From Comamonadaceae bacterium (GTDB lineage: Bacteria > Pseudomonadota > Gammaproteobacteria > Burkholderiales > Burkholderiaceae_C), in assembly GCA_947449025.1 (NCBI GenBank), contig CANFQF010000004.1, forward strand, positions 1 to 52,603: a stretch of 52,603 nucleotides of DNA, given 5' to 3'. Below are positions 41,841-49,950 of this stretch, piece after piece (within the stretch, counting starts at the first letter, position 1; each line of letters starts with the position of its first letter). The position numbers and the translations under genes are program-made. The notes beneath the pieces were generated by a model, which saw only the letters and a list, made by a program, of their open reading frames with translations, ran no database searches and was not told the origin of the DNA.

Positions 41841-43484
41841 TCAGTGCGCCTCACCCACGATGCGGGTGGCTGCGGCGTTGAGCTTGGGCGGGGTCTCGAA
41901 GGTGTGGAAGGGCGCCGGCGAAGGAACTTCCCACTCCAAGCCTTCAGCGCCCTTGCCATCGGCGTCGTTCCAGGGACGCTGGGGGGCCGGCTTGCCCTTG
42001 CCCATCATGACGGGCAGGACGATGAAGAAGAAGAAGTAGACCTGGGCGAAGCCGAAGAAGAAGGCACCGATCGAAGCCAAGGCGTTGAAGTCGGCAAACT
42101 GCATCGCATAGTCGGCGTAGCGGCGGGGCATGCCGGCCAGGCCGAGGAAGTGCATCGGGAAGAAGGTGACGTTAAACGCAATGAGCGACCACCAGAAGTG
42201 GATCTTGCCGCGGGTCTCGTTGTACATCACGCCGGTCCACTTGGGCGACCAGTAGTAGAAGCCGGCGAACAGGGCGTACAGCGAGCCGGCCACCAGCACG
42301 TAGTGGAAGTGGGCCACCACGTAGTAGGTGTCCTGCAACAGCAGGTCGACCGGGGCAATGGCCAGGATCAGGCCGGTGAAACCGCCCATGGTGAACACGA
42401 AGATGAAGCCCACCGCGAACAGCATCGGGGTCTCGAAGGTCATCGAGCCCTGCCACATGGTGGCGATCCAGTTGAAGATCTTCACCGCCGTCGGCACCGC
42501 GATCAGCATGGTGGCGTACATGAAGAACAGCTGGCCGGTCACCGGCATGCCGGTGGTGAACATGTGATGCGCCCACACGATGAACGACAAGATGGCGATC
42601 GAGGAGGTGGCGTACACCATCGAGGCGTAGCCGAACAGGCGCTTGCGGGCAAAGGCCGGCACCACCTGGCTGATGATGCCGAAGGCCGGCAAGATCATGA
42701 TGTAGACCTCGGGGTGACCGAAGAACCAGAAAATGTGCTGGTACATCACCGGGTCGCCGCCGGCGGCCGGGTTGAAGAAGCTGGTGCCAAAGTGGCGGTC
42801 AGTCAGCGTCATGGTGATAGCGCCAGCGAGCACCGGCATCACGGCAATCAGCAGGTAGGCGGTGATCAGCCAGGTCCAGGCAAACATCGGCATCTTCATC
42901 AGCGTCATGCCAGGAGCGCGCATGTTGAGGATGGTCACGATGATGTTGATCGAGCCCATGATGGACGAGGCGCCCAGGATGTGCATCGCGAAGATACCCA
43001 TGTCCATGGAGGGACCCATCTGCAGGGTCAAGGGCGCGTACAGCGTCCAGCCGGCGGCCGGCGCGCCGCCGGGCACGAAGAAGGAGCTGCCAAGCATCAG
43101 GCCAGCGGGAATCATCAGCCAGAAGCTGAAGTTGTTCATGCGGGCAAAGGCCATGTCGGCGGCGCCGATCTGGAGCGGAATCATCCAGTTCGCGAAACCC
43201 ACGAAAGCCGGCATGATGGCGCCGAACACCATGATCAGGCCGTGCATGGTGGTGAGCTGGTTGAACAGCTCGGGGTTGACCAGTTGCAGGCCCGGCTGGA
43301 ACAGCTCAGCGCGAATGCACAGGGCGAGCACGCCGCCGAACATCAGCATGAAGAAGGCGAACAGCAGGTAGAGGGTGCCGATGTCTTTGTGGTTGGTGGC
43401 ATACACCCAGCGGCGCCAGCCGTGCGGGTGGTCATGGGCGTGGTCGTGCCCGTGTGCGTCGTGATGGTCGAGAACTGCGCTCAT
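41841..43484 (-). CDS. ctaD: Cytochrome c oxidase subunit I (aa3 type)
   Basis: 547 residues from the ATG at 43484; the long upstream frame lies inside ctaC. The His/Asp-rich N-terminus (DHHDAHGHDHAHDHPHG) precedes twelve membrane helices. Heme-copper motifs are present: MHGLIMVFGAIMPAFVGFANW (low-spin heme His), WFFGHPEVYIMILPAFGI (CuB His and cross-linked Tyr), and AHFHYVLVAGSLYALFAGFYYW (CuB and heme a3 ligands). It is the oxygen-reducing, proton-pumping core. It follows ctaC by 23 bases. Confidence 0.98.
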   Translation of the reverse strand: MSAVLDHHDAHGHDHAHDHPHGWRRWVYATNHKDIGTLYLLFAFFMLMFGGVLALCIRAELFQPGLQLVNPELFNQLTTMHGLIMVFGAIMPAFVGFANWMIPLQIGAADMAFARMNNFSFWLMIPAGLMLGSSFFVPGGAPAAGWTLYAPLTLQMGPSMDMGIFAMHILGASSIMGSINIIVTILNMRAPGMTLMKMPMFAWTWLITAYLLIAVMPVLAGAITMTLTDRHFGTSFFNPAAGGDPVMYQHIFWFFGHPEVYIMILPAFGIISQVVPAFARKRLFGYASMVYATSSIAILSFIVWAHHMFTTGMPVTGQLFFMYATMLIAVPTAVKIFNWIATMWQGSMTFETPMLFAVGFIFVFTMGGFTGLILAIAPVDLLLQDTYYVVAHFHYVLVAGSLYALFAGFYYWSPKWTGVMYNETRGKIHFWWSLIAFNVTFFPMHFLGLAGMPRRYADYAMQFADFNALASIGAFFFGFAQVYFFFFIVLPVMMGKGKPAPQRPWNDADGKGAEGLEWEVPSPAPFHTFETPPKLNAAATRIVGEAH

Positions 43485-43507
43485 CTTGTGTACCTCAAGC
43501 TGCTGAA

Positions 43508-44665
43508 TTATTTGCTGCGCTGTGCCAGAACTTCGGCCGGCTGGACCACTTGACCGGTCTTGTTGGACCAGTGGTTCTTGGTATAGGTGATCACCGCCGC
43601 GATGTCGGTGTCCGACAGCTGCTTCCAGACAGGCATTGCGTTGCGGCCCTTCAGCAAGACGGTAATTTGCTTGTTCTTGTCGGCGTCCTGCACCAGGGCA
43701 GAGCCGTCCAGCGGCATGATGGGACCCGCGCCCTTGCCGTTGGCCTGGTGGCAGGCGGCGCAATTGGCGGCGTAGACCTTCTCACCGCGCGCGGCGAGAT
43801 CGGTCAGTTGCCAGACCTTGTTCGGGTCATCGAGCTTGGCGGCCATCTTCTTTTGCTCTTCGCCCACCCACTGAGCGTAGTCCTCGGCGGAGACAACCTT
43901 CACCTGGATGGGCATGTAGGCGTGCTCTTTGCCGCACAACTCGTAGCAGTTGCCGGAGAAAAGGCCCGTCTTTTCGGCGCGGAACCAGGTGTCGCGCACA
44001 AAGCCAGGAATGGCGTCTTGCTTCACGCCGAGGGCGGGCACGCCCCAGGCGTGGATCACGTCGTTGGCGGTGGTGATGATGCGGACCTTCTTGCCCACCG
44101 GCACCACCAGCGGGTTGTCGACCTTGAACAGGTAGTCGTTGCCAGCGCCTGCGGTCTTGCCCGAGTTGGACATTTCGCGCTGCGAGGCATCCAGGCTCGA
44201 GAGGAAGGAAATACCGGCACCTTCGCCGTTGATGTAGTCGTAACCCCATTTCCACTGCTGGCCGGTGGCCTTGATGGTGAGGTCAGCGTTGGTGGTGTCC
44301 TTGGACGCGACCAGAACCTTGGTGGCCGGCAAAGCCATCAGGATCACGATGACAAAGGGAACCAGGGTCCAGATCACCTCGACGGTGACCGACTCGTGGA
44401 AGCTCGCAGGCTGGGCGCCCTTGGACTTGCGGTGCTTCCAGATGGAATAGAACATCACCGAGAACACGGCGATGAAGATCACCAAGCAGGCGATCAGCAT
44501 CAGCCAGTGCAGCCAGCTTTGCTCGACAGCGATCCGGGACGCGGCTGCTTGAAGATTGAGCTGGCGAACGGCAGGACCCCCTGGCAGGTCCTCCACAGCA
44601 TGTGCGCCGGATACGGCGCCCGCAGCGATCAGCAGCGCGGCCGCCTTCTGGGTAATGCTTTTCAT
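43508..44665 (-). CDS. ctaC: Cytochrome c oxidase subunit II with fused cytochrome c domain
   Basis: 385 residues from the ATG at 44665; a GTG three codons upstream is less likely. A signal peptide ends near SGAHA. Two membrane helices (WLHWLMLIACLVIFIAVF and WTLVPFVIVILMALPATKVL) precede the cupredoxin domain. The CuA site is FSGNCYELCGKEHAYM, with both Cys, His and Met ligands. A C-terminal cytochrome c domain adds YAANCAACHQANGKG and a distal Met, in the manner of caa3-type subunits. It accepts electrons from soluble or membrane cytochrome c and passes them to heme a. Confidence 0.97.
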   Translation of the reverse strand: MKSITQKAAALLIAAGAVSGAHAVEDLPGGPAVRQLNLQAAASRIAVEQSWLHWLMLIACLVIFIAVFSVMFYSIWKHRKSKGAQPASFHESVTVEVIWTLVPFVIVILMALPATKVLVASKDTTNADLTIKATGQQWKWGYDYINGEGAGISFLSSLDASQREMSNSGKTAGAGNDYLFKVDNPLVVPVGKKVRIITTANDVIHAWGVPALGVKQDAIPGFVRDTWFRAEKTGLFSGNCYELCGKEHAYMPIQVKVVSAEDYAQWVGEEQKKMAAKLDDPNKVWQLTDLAARGEKVYAANCAACHQANGKGAGPIMPLDGSALVQDADKNKQITVLLKGRNAMPVWKQLSDTDIAAVITYTKNHWSNKTGQVVQPAEVLAQRSK

Positions 44666-44720
44666 CGTTTTCACTTCGTATCTACCTCTTAGACAATCCC
44701 GCTGTCCCTTCGGACCGACC

Positions 44721-45194
44721 TCATGCGCTCTCTCGCAGGGCCTTTCGAATCTCCTGGGCCAACGCCGGCCGCAGCTCAGGCCGCACGAAACGGCCTACCT
44801 GCACCGACCGGCCCCGGCCGGACACCTCGATCAGCGACCGGTGGTCGGCCTGCGGCTCGACGCGTACCCAGTCCCGATGGAACTCGGCGCGTTCGAGGCG
44901 GCCGGCGTTCTCCAGTTCGACGACCAGGCTAGGCCCTGTGAGGCTGATGCGCTCGCCATCGGTGGCGTGACGCGCATAGACCAGAAGGGCCACCCCAACC
45001 GCCGACAACTCAAGCCAGGCGATGGGAAGAACCAGGGTCGCGCCCTGAAACCAGAAGACGACCCCAATGCCCAGGGACAGGGCGCACAGCGAGGCGTAAA
45101 ACCATCCCAGCTGGGAGGGCGTCACCGAGCAATTGCGCTTCAGGGCCCACTGAACGCAGGGGCCTTGAACCGTGGCAAATCGGAACATCGACAT
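44721..45194 (-). CDS. DUF2244-family membrane protein
   Basis: 157 residues from the ATG at 45194 (MSMFRFAT); an ATG two codons later and a longer upstream frame also exist. CVQWALKRNCSVTPSQLGWFYASLCALSLGIGVVFW and LVLPIAWLELSAVGVALLVYARH contain two membrane helices typical of DUF2244. A cytoplasmic C-terminal domain follows (VVELENAGRLERAEFHRDWVRVE). The function is unknown. It lies directly upstream of ctaC on the same strand, a position kept in related bacteria, and may be part of the cta transcription unit. Confidence 0.88.
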   Translation of the reverse strand: MSMFRFATVQGPCVQWALKRNCSVTPSQLGWFYASLCALSLGIGVVFWFQGATLVLPIAWLELSAVGVALLVYARHATDGERISLTGPSLVVELENAGRLERAEFHRDWVRVEPQADHRSLIEVSGRGRSVQVGRFVRPELRPALAQEIRKALRESA

Positions 45195-45311
45195 GGACGT
45201 CGGTTGCTGACAAAGATTAGCTAGGGATTCTACCGTGACGAGCTTGGGTTCCCGGACCCTGCGCGTCGAGACCCCATCGAATGCATGACCACTGCGCATA
45301 GCCTGCCCGTT

Positions 45312-46238
45312 TTATCGCGTTCCACCCTCGGCCCGATCGCCGCGCAACAGCTGGCGCATGTCCTGAAGGGAGAGGGCGCTCTCGGGCGCCACCCGGGGAC
45401 GGGCTGCCGGGCGCATGGCGTGGCCATACACGATCTCGAACACCAGGGCCAGGCGGCCATCGGGGCCCGCGAGCCGTTCGCGCAGGTTCGCCAGAAGGCG
45501 GTCACGCCAATGGCGACCGCGGCAGGCCGGGAAACGCCCGGGGTGCAGGTTGATCCCCAGGGTGCGCAGTTCTCCAAGCATGAGCTCTGGCGACGTCCAG
45601 GTGAGCGTCACCCGTTCCATGTCCATCACCGGTTCGGCAAAGCCGGCCTGAACCAGCATGTCGCCCCAGTCGTGCATGTCGGTGAATTCGGGGCCAGCCG
45701 GCGGCCACCCCAGGTCGGCATAGAGACGGCGCAGCCCCCGCAGGCTGTCGGGCCCCAGGCTGGAAAACATCAGAAAGCCATCGGCGGCCAGGGCGCGATG
45801 CCATTGGGCCATCAAGGCCTGTGGGTCGGCTGCGGCGTGCAGCGCCATATTGGCCCAGAGCATCCGGGCCGTGCCATCGGGCGCATCTGCGGCGACCGCC
45901 ACACCGGCCTCGGTCCAGCGCCGCCACCAGGGCCTACGCAGGCGCGCGGCTGCGTACAGGGCCTGCGCAGGATTGGGCTCGACCGCGGTGCAAAGGGCCT
46001 GGGGGTAGCGGGCACGCACGAGCGCGTGGGCCTCCAGGCCGCCCCAGACCGGTCGCCAGTCGACCCAGGACTCGGGCTGCAGCCGAATCCACTCGAGGCG
46101 CTCGGCCATGCGCCGGCCCACCTCCTCGTGCAGCCAGGGGGAAGGCTGGGGCGCGCGGCGGGCAAGGCGCTCGGCGGCCACGGGGTCAATGGAGGGCGGG
46201 CGGGTGGTCAAAGCAGGGTGGGTGAATTGCGGGGGCAC
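45312..46238 (-). CDS. SAM-dependent methyltransferase, BioC-like
   Basis: 308 residues from the GTG at 46238; the frame is open further upstream, but that part overlaps the divergent comF gene. RPPSIDPVAAERLARR and SPWLHEEVGRRMAERLEWIRLQPESWVDW open the protein as in the BioC-like group of Betaproteobacteria. MLWANMALHAAADPQALMAQWHRALAADGFLMFSSLGPDSL is the post-I region typical of malonyl-ACP methyltransferases. The canonical glycine-rich SAM loop is weak (VWGGLEAHAL). It may methylate malonyl-ACP to start biotin synthesis, but no bio genes are near, so the substrate is uncertain. Confidence 0.78.
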   Translation of the reverse strand: MPPQFTHPALTTRPPSIDPVAAERLARRAPQPSPWLHEEVGRRMAERLEWIRLQPESWVDWRPVWGGLEAHALVRARYPQALCTAVEPNPAQALYAAARLRRPWWRRWTEAGVAVAADAPDGTARMLWANMALHAAADPQALMAQWHRALAADGFLMFSSLGPDSLRGLRRLYADLGWPPAGPEFTDMHDWGDMLVQAGFAEPVMDMERVTLTWTSPELMLGELRTLGINLHPGRFPACRGRHWRDRLLANLRERLAGPDGRLALVFEIVYGHAMRPAARPRVAPESALSLQDMRQLLRGDRAEGGTR

Positions 46239-46276
46239 GGCCCGCGAGAGGCGGGCGCGCCAGTATATTGACCCGC

Positions 46277-47062
46277 ATGCCTTGGCTTGGCCTGCCCGCC
46301 CGTTGCGAGGTCTGCCGCGCTTGGCCGTCCCGTCCGGTGTGCGCGGCCTGCACCGCCGACCACGGCGACGCGGCAAGTGGCATTGGCGCTCGCTGCGCGT
46401 TGTGCGCCCTGCCCCTCGCTTTGGACCTGATTCGACACCTGACCCGAGCACAGCCTGCGGCCAGCGCTGCGCTCGGAGAAGGCGCCGCCCCCGACGCGCC
46501 GGCTGCCAAGGCCCGGGCACCCATCTGCGGCGCCTGCCTCCTGCGGCCGCCGCCACTGGACGCCTGTTTCAGCGCCCTGCCCTACGCCTTCCCCTGGGAC
46601 GCGCTGGTCGCCCGGTTCAAGTTCGGCGGCGAGCCTGCGCTGGCTGGCCCGCTGGCAGACCTGATGCGCGCGCAGCCGGCGCTGATGGCAGCGCTGGCGG
46701 CGGCAGACCGGGTGCTGCCCCTGCCACTGGCCACAGGGCGACTGGCCGAGCGCGGCTACAACCAGGCGCTCGAATTGGCCCGCCGGCTCGTGCCCCGACG
46801 CCGGCTGGCAACCGGGTTGCTGCAGCGGGTGCGCGAGACCGCGCCGCAGAGCGCGCTGCCTCTGTCGGAGCGGACGGGCAACCTGCGCCAGGCCTTCGCA
46901 GTGCCACCTGGGCGAGCGGCTACCATCCGGGGCCGTCGCTTCGTTCTGGTCGATGACGTCATGACCAGCGGCGCGACACTGCACGAGGCCGCCCGCGCCT
47001 TGCGCCGGGCCGGAGCCGCCAGCGTGAGCGCGGTGGTGCTGGCCCGCACCGACCGCCCCTAG
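46277..47062 (+). CDS. comF: ComF-family protein (phosphoribosyltransferase-like)
   Basis: 261 residues from the ATG at 46277; a TTG three codons earlier is in frame. The N-terminus has zinc-finger-like cysteine pairs (CEVC, CAAC, CALC, CGAC). The C-terminal PRTase domain has LPLPLATGRLAERGYNQALELAR and the PRPP-loop motif FVLVDDVMTSGATLHEAARAL. ComF helps DNA uptake during natural transformation in several bacteria. Its start is only 38 bases from the divergent methyltransferase, and trmL follows two bases after its stop. Confidence 0.94.
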   Translation: MPWLGLPARCEVCRAWPSRPVCAACTADHGDAASGIGARCALCALPLALDLIRHLTRAQPAASAALGEGAAPDAPAAKARAPICGACLLRPPPLDACFSALPYAFPWDALVARFKFGGEPALAGPLADLMRAQPALMAALAAADRVLPLPLATGRLAERGYNQALELARRLVPRRRLATGLLQRVRETAPQSALPLSERTGNLRQAFAVPPGRAATIRGRRFVLVDDVMTSGATLHEAARALRRAGAASVSAVVLARTDRP

Positions 47063-47064
47063 CC

Positions 47065-47541
47065 ATGTTCCATATCGTCCTTGTCGAACCCGAGATTCCG
47101 CCCAACACCGGCAACGTGATCCGGCTGGCGGCCAACACCGGCTGCACCTTGCACCTGGTCGAGCCGCTGGGCTTTTCGATGGAAGACAAGCTGATGCGCC
47201 GCGCCGGACTCGACTACCACGAGTGGGCGGACGTGCGCCGGCACGCCCACTGGGACGCCTTCCTGGCTGCGACGCAGCCCGACCCGGCGCGCTGCTTCGC
47301 GCTCACCACCCGTGGCACGCGCGGCGTGCACGAGACGGCCTTCCAAGCCGGTGATTGCTTCGTGTTCGGCTCGGAGAGCCGGGGCCTGGACCCGGCCCTG
47401 CGCGAGTCCTTCCCGCCGGCGCAGCGCCTACGCCTGCCGATGCGGGCAGAGCAGCGCAGCCTCAACCTCTCAAACGCAGTCGCGGTGACGGTGTTCGAGG
47501 CCTGGCGGCAAAACGGTTTTGGCGGGGACGCCAACGGCTAA
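47065..47541 (+). CDS. trmL: tRNA (cytidine(34)-2'-O)-methyltransferase TrmL
   Basis: 158 residues, the minimal SPOUT-fold length. It opens MFHIVLVEPEIPPNTGNVIRLAANTG. It has LVEPLGFSMEDKLMRRAGLDYHEW, the SAM-knot region FVFGSESRGLDPAL, and QRSLNLSNAVAVTVFEAWRQ at the end. It 2'-O-methylates the wobble nucleotide of tRNA-Leu isoacceptors. It is coupled to comF, with two bases between the genes. Confidence 0.97.
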   Translation: MFHIVLVEPEIPPNTGNVIRLAANTGCTLHLVEPLGFSMEDKLMRRAGLDYHEWADVRRHAHWDAFLAATQPDPARCFALTTRGTRGVHETAFQAGDCFVFGSESRGLDPALRESFPPAQRLRLPMRAEQRSLNLSNAVAVTVFEAWRQNGFGGDANG

Positions 47542-47595
47542 TACCCGCCGTGGCCCCAACATGGCCACCGAGTGGCCATACGTCGTCCTGCGGCC

Positions 47596-48048
47596 TCAGG
47601 CGTAGCAGCGCGCCAACGACTCCGCCACGCAGACCGGCTTGTCAGAGCCCTCGCGCTCAACGACCACACCCCAGGTGATCTGCACACCCCCCTCGACCGG
47701 GTCACAGGCCTGTAACGTCATTCGCGCGCGCACCCGGCTGCCCACGGGCACCGGGGCTGGAAAGCGCACCTTGTTGAGGCCGTAGTTGACCGCCATGCGC
47801 ACGTCGCGGAGGGTGACTGCCATCGCGAAGAATTTCGACAACAGCGAGAGCGTGAGAAAGCCGTGCGCAATCGGCGCGCCGAAGGGCCCGGCCTGGGCAC
47901 GTTCGGGGTCGACGTGGATCCACTGGTGGTCGTGAGTCGCATCGGCGAACTGGTTCACCTGGTCCTGAGTGATGGTGAGCCAGTCGGTGACGGCGACTTC
48001 CTGGCCGATCAGGGGAGGAAGTTCCGCGAGGGTCTGGAAGGTTCTCAT
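47596..48048 (-). CDS. MaoC-family dehydratase (hot-dog fold)
   Basis: 150 residues. The hydratase-2 motif is present: FADATHDHQWIHVDPERAQAGPFGAPIAHGFLTLSL, with the Asp-His catalytic pair and the conserved GxxIAHG. The family hydrates enoyl-CoA esters, for example in PHA or fatty-acid metabolism; many members have unproven substrates. VGSRVRARMTL in the second half completes the hot-dog fold. It is convergent with trmL and lies upstream of the unrecognised protein at 48158-49225 on the opposite side of a 109-base gap. Confidence 0.9.
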   Translation of the reverse strand: MRTFQTLAELPPLIGQEVAVTDWLTITQDQVNQFADATHDHQWIHVDPERAQAGPFGAPIAHGFLTLSLLSKFFAMAVTLRDVRMAVNYGLNKVRFPAPVPVGSRVRARMTLQACDPVEGGVQITWGVVVEREGSDKPVCVAESLARCYA

Positions 48049-48122
48049 CGACCCATCGTAGCGGGGCTACGCGCGGGCCCATGTCACCTGCGTGCACGTC
48101 GTCACCTGCGTACAGCCCGCGT

Positions 48123-48158
48123 GGCCACCCGTGCCTTGGTTCGAGGCACGGGGTGGCC
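48123..48158. other. Long hairpin at the stop of the unrecognised gene
   Basis: GGCCACCCGTGCCT pairs with AGGCACGGGGTGGCC as a 14-bp stem with one bulged base. On the minus strand it directly follows the TAG of the gene at 48158. There is no T-run, so it may act as a terminator without a U-tract or protect the 3' end. An 11-base direct repeat, GTCACCTGCGT, occurs twice just to its left. Confidence 0.5.
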
Positions 48159-49225
48159 TAGTCCGGGGGCTTATCCGGATCCAAAACCTTGCCATGAAAA
48201 AACTGTTCTCTGGTGAAATTGCTAAGGACCGCAGCCTGGAAGTCCGCCGGATCGGCCTGGGCCTTTTTGTCTAACTGTGCCTGCGAGTACTCAGCCGGGG
48301 CGTGCCCCGCCAGCAGCTCCTTCGCCTGCTCCTTCGCCTCGGCAGGGGACAGGGTCGGATCCCTGGCGACGATGACATCGGTCAGCGCCTTCACCATCGC
48401 GGGAACAACCCTGTGGATCGCGGGCGCGCTCCCGTTGTGGTGCAGCCGCTCATCCCCCAGCACGCCGGAAACCCAATGGGAAAGGGCCTCTTGCCCATGG
48501 CGACCTTCGCCATCCCGCCCCCCCTCTACCAGGTGCTTGGCGATCGATCCGAGCTGGCTGCCCAATTCATCCGGGGCTGTTCGCTGGTCCAGCCCCTGGG
48601 TCAGGACGGCGTCGGTCAGGGTGGTGGCGAGGTCGCTGCGCTCAGTTTCGAAGTCCTTGTCGAGAGACAGTTCCAGGTGCGCATCGCGCCTCCGGGAACT
48701 GGCCTGATCGACCACGGACGGCGACACCGAACCCCCCTGTTGCTTCACGTTTTCGTGCACGGCGCGCGCAAGCAAGTAGTTCTCGAGCCGCCCCTTGTAG
48801 GAGGGAGGCACCAAGTCACGCGCCCCATCGGCCAGCAGGTTCTCGAATGCCGCAGTCTTGCCGAGCGCCGCCGAGCCACCGGCGCCGAGCAGCCGGCTGG
48901 CGGAGTCGGCAAGCCTGGCGGGCAAGGCCTGACGGTCTTCCTGGGAGAGTGCAGATCGCCCACCTGCCGAGGCGCTTGACGCCACGCTGGCGCGACGGGC
49001 ATCTATCGCGGTGAACGGGGCCTGCCCCTCGGGCGCCGAAGCGGCATAGGTCCGGGCGCTGGGGGCGGGAGGCGCTACCGCGTTGACCGGTACCGCTTTG
49101 CGCACGCCCTGCGCCCCTGCTGCGCCTCCTGTCCCTCCTGCGCTTTGCGAGGGCGCTGATGGTGCGGCCTTGCTCTCCGCACCGAATCCTCGAACAAAAG
49201 CCCTGAACTGACCTAGCTTTTCCAT
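48158..49225 (-). CDS. Unrecognised protein, Ala/Ser/Gly-rich, possibly secreted effector
   Basis: 355 residues from the ATG at 49225, which has AGGAG eight bases upstream; a GTG three codons earlier is less well placed. I do not recognise the family. The first 90 or so residues are low-complexity (SKAAPSAPSQSAGGTGGAAG), with no classical signal peptide or membrane helix. The rest is predicted from composition to be helical: a region around SRLLGAGGSAALGKTAAFENLL, a central KDFETERSDLATTLTDAVLTQGL, and a C-terminal TLSPAEAKEQAKELLAGHAPAEYS. A disordered Ser/Ala-rich N-terminus before a helical body resembles type III effectors, but no hrp promoter motif was seen. It has its own promoter-like sequence and no operon partner. 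Confidence 0.7.
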   Translation of the reverse strand: MEKLGQFRAFVRGFGAESKAAPSAPSQSAGGTGGAAGAQGVRKAVPVNAVAPPAPSARTYAASAPEGQAPFTAIDARRASVASSASAGGRSALSQEDRQALPARLADSASRLLGAGGSAALGKTAAFENLLADGARDLVPPSYKGRLENYLLARAVHENVKQQGGSVSPSVVDQASSRRRDAHLELSLDKDFETERSDLATTLTDAVLTQGLDQRTAPDELGSQLGSIAKHLVEGGRDGEGRHGQEALSHWVSGVLGDERLHHNGSAPAIHRVVPAMVKALTDVIVARDPTLSPAEAKEQAKELLAGHAPAEYSQAQLDKKAQADPADFQAAVLSNFTREQFFHGKVLDPDKPPD

Positions 49226-49322
49226 GTGCTGCACTCCTGCTCAGTCCCTGTCGCGGCGGGACAGACCCGATGGTGTCTTCCCGGGCGGCCGTATCCAAGC
49301 AGACAGCCCAGCAATGAATTCC

Positions 49323-49351
49323 AATCTACTCATCTGTAATCCCTAAGTCAA
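49323..49351 (-). promoter_or_regulatory. Sigma-70-like promoter of the unrecognised gene
   Basis: On the minus strand TTGACT (49346-49351) and TAGATT (49323-49328) are exactly 17 bases apart, in a short AT-rich stretch that stands out from its surroundings. It would give the gene at 48158-49225 a leader of about 90 bases. The divergent DUF1841 gene starts 40 bases to the right. Confidence 0.6.
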
Positions 49352-49390
49352 CAATAAATTAGCGGATGTGCGTGCTACCCTCCCCGCGCT

Positions 49391-49822
49391 ATGTTCAACC
49401 CCTCCCAGGACGACGTCCGGCGCTTCTTCTGCGGCGTCCAGGCCAAGGCCCGCGCCCATGCGCCCATGGACGCCCTGGAAACCCTGGCCGGCCAGTGGCT
49501 CGCCGAGCACCCCGAGTACGAGGCCGACCTGGCCGACGCCGAGGCGGCAGTGGCCAAGGTCTATGACGGCCAGGACGGCCGCACCAACCCCTTTTTGCAC
49601 CTCTCGATGCACCTGTCGATCAGCGAGCAGTGCTCGATCGACCAGCCCCGCGGCATTCGCCAGGCGGTGGAGCTGCTGACCGCACGGCGTGATTCGCTGC
49701 ACGACGCCCACCATGAGGCGATGGAATGCCTGGGCCAGATGCTGTGGGAGAGCCAGCGCGCCGGCCGGCCACCCGACGGCCAGGCCTATATCGACTGCGT
49801 GCAGCGCCGCGCGACGCGCTAA
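49391..49822 (+). CDS. DUF1841-family protein
   Basis: 143 residues. MFNPSQDDVRRFFCGV, ETLAGQWLAEHPEY and NPFLHLSMHLSISEQCSIDQPRGIRQAV are the conserved blocks of DUF1841, a cytoplasmic all-helical family found almost only in Betaproteobacteria and some Gammaproteobacteria. HDAHHEAMECLGQMLWESQRAGRPPDGQAYIDCV ends the protein. The function is unknown. The gene is followed by a bidirectional terminator. Confidence 0.92.
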   Translation: MFNPSQDDVRRFFCGVQAKARAHAPMDALETLAGQWLAEHPEYEADLADAEAAVAKVYDGQDGRTNPFLHLSMHLSISEQCSIDQPRGIRQAVELLTARRDSLHDAHHEAMECLGQMLWESQRAGRPPDGQAYIDCVQRRATR

Positions 49823-49890
49823 ACCACCCCGCGCGCGCCGGCCAGGGATCCAGGACCCCAAAAACTCCAGGGCCAGGCGCGACAAAGAAA

Positions 49891-49914
49891 AAGGCCCGCA
49901 TCTGCGGGCCTTTT
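49891..49914. terminator. Bidirectional intrinsic terminator
   Basis: AAGGCCCGC, loop ATCT and GCGGGCCTT form a 9-bp stem with an A-run on the left and T-run on the right, between the convergent DUF1841 and cytochrome c genes. The stem core GGCCCGC is shared with the terminator after rplY. Confidence 0.93.
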
Positions 49915-49950
49915 GCGTGCCAGCCACCGGAAGGCGGCCAGGGGGATCGA

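Noticed and set aside
41844-43553. Very long plus-strand open frame opposite ctaD (and similar ones opposite the binding protein, recN and hrcA)
   Set aside because: These are mirror frames caused by GC-rich third codon positions; they show no family motifs and lie over clearly conserved genes.
48089-48116. 11-base direct repeat GTCACCTGCGT as an attachment site
   Set aside because: The copies are less than 20 bases apart with no integrase or insert between them.
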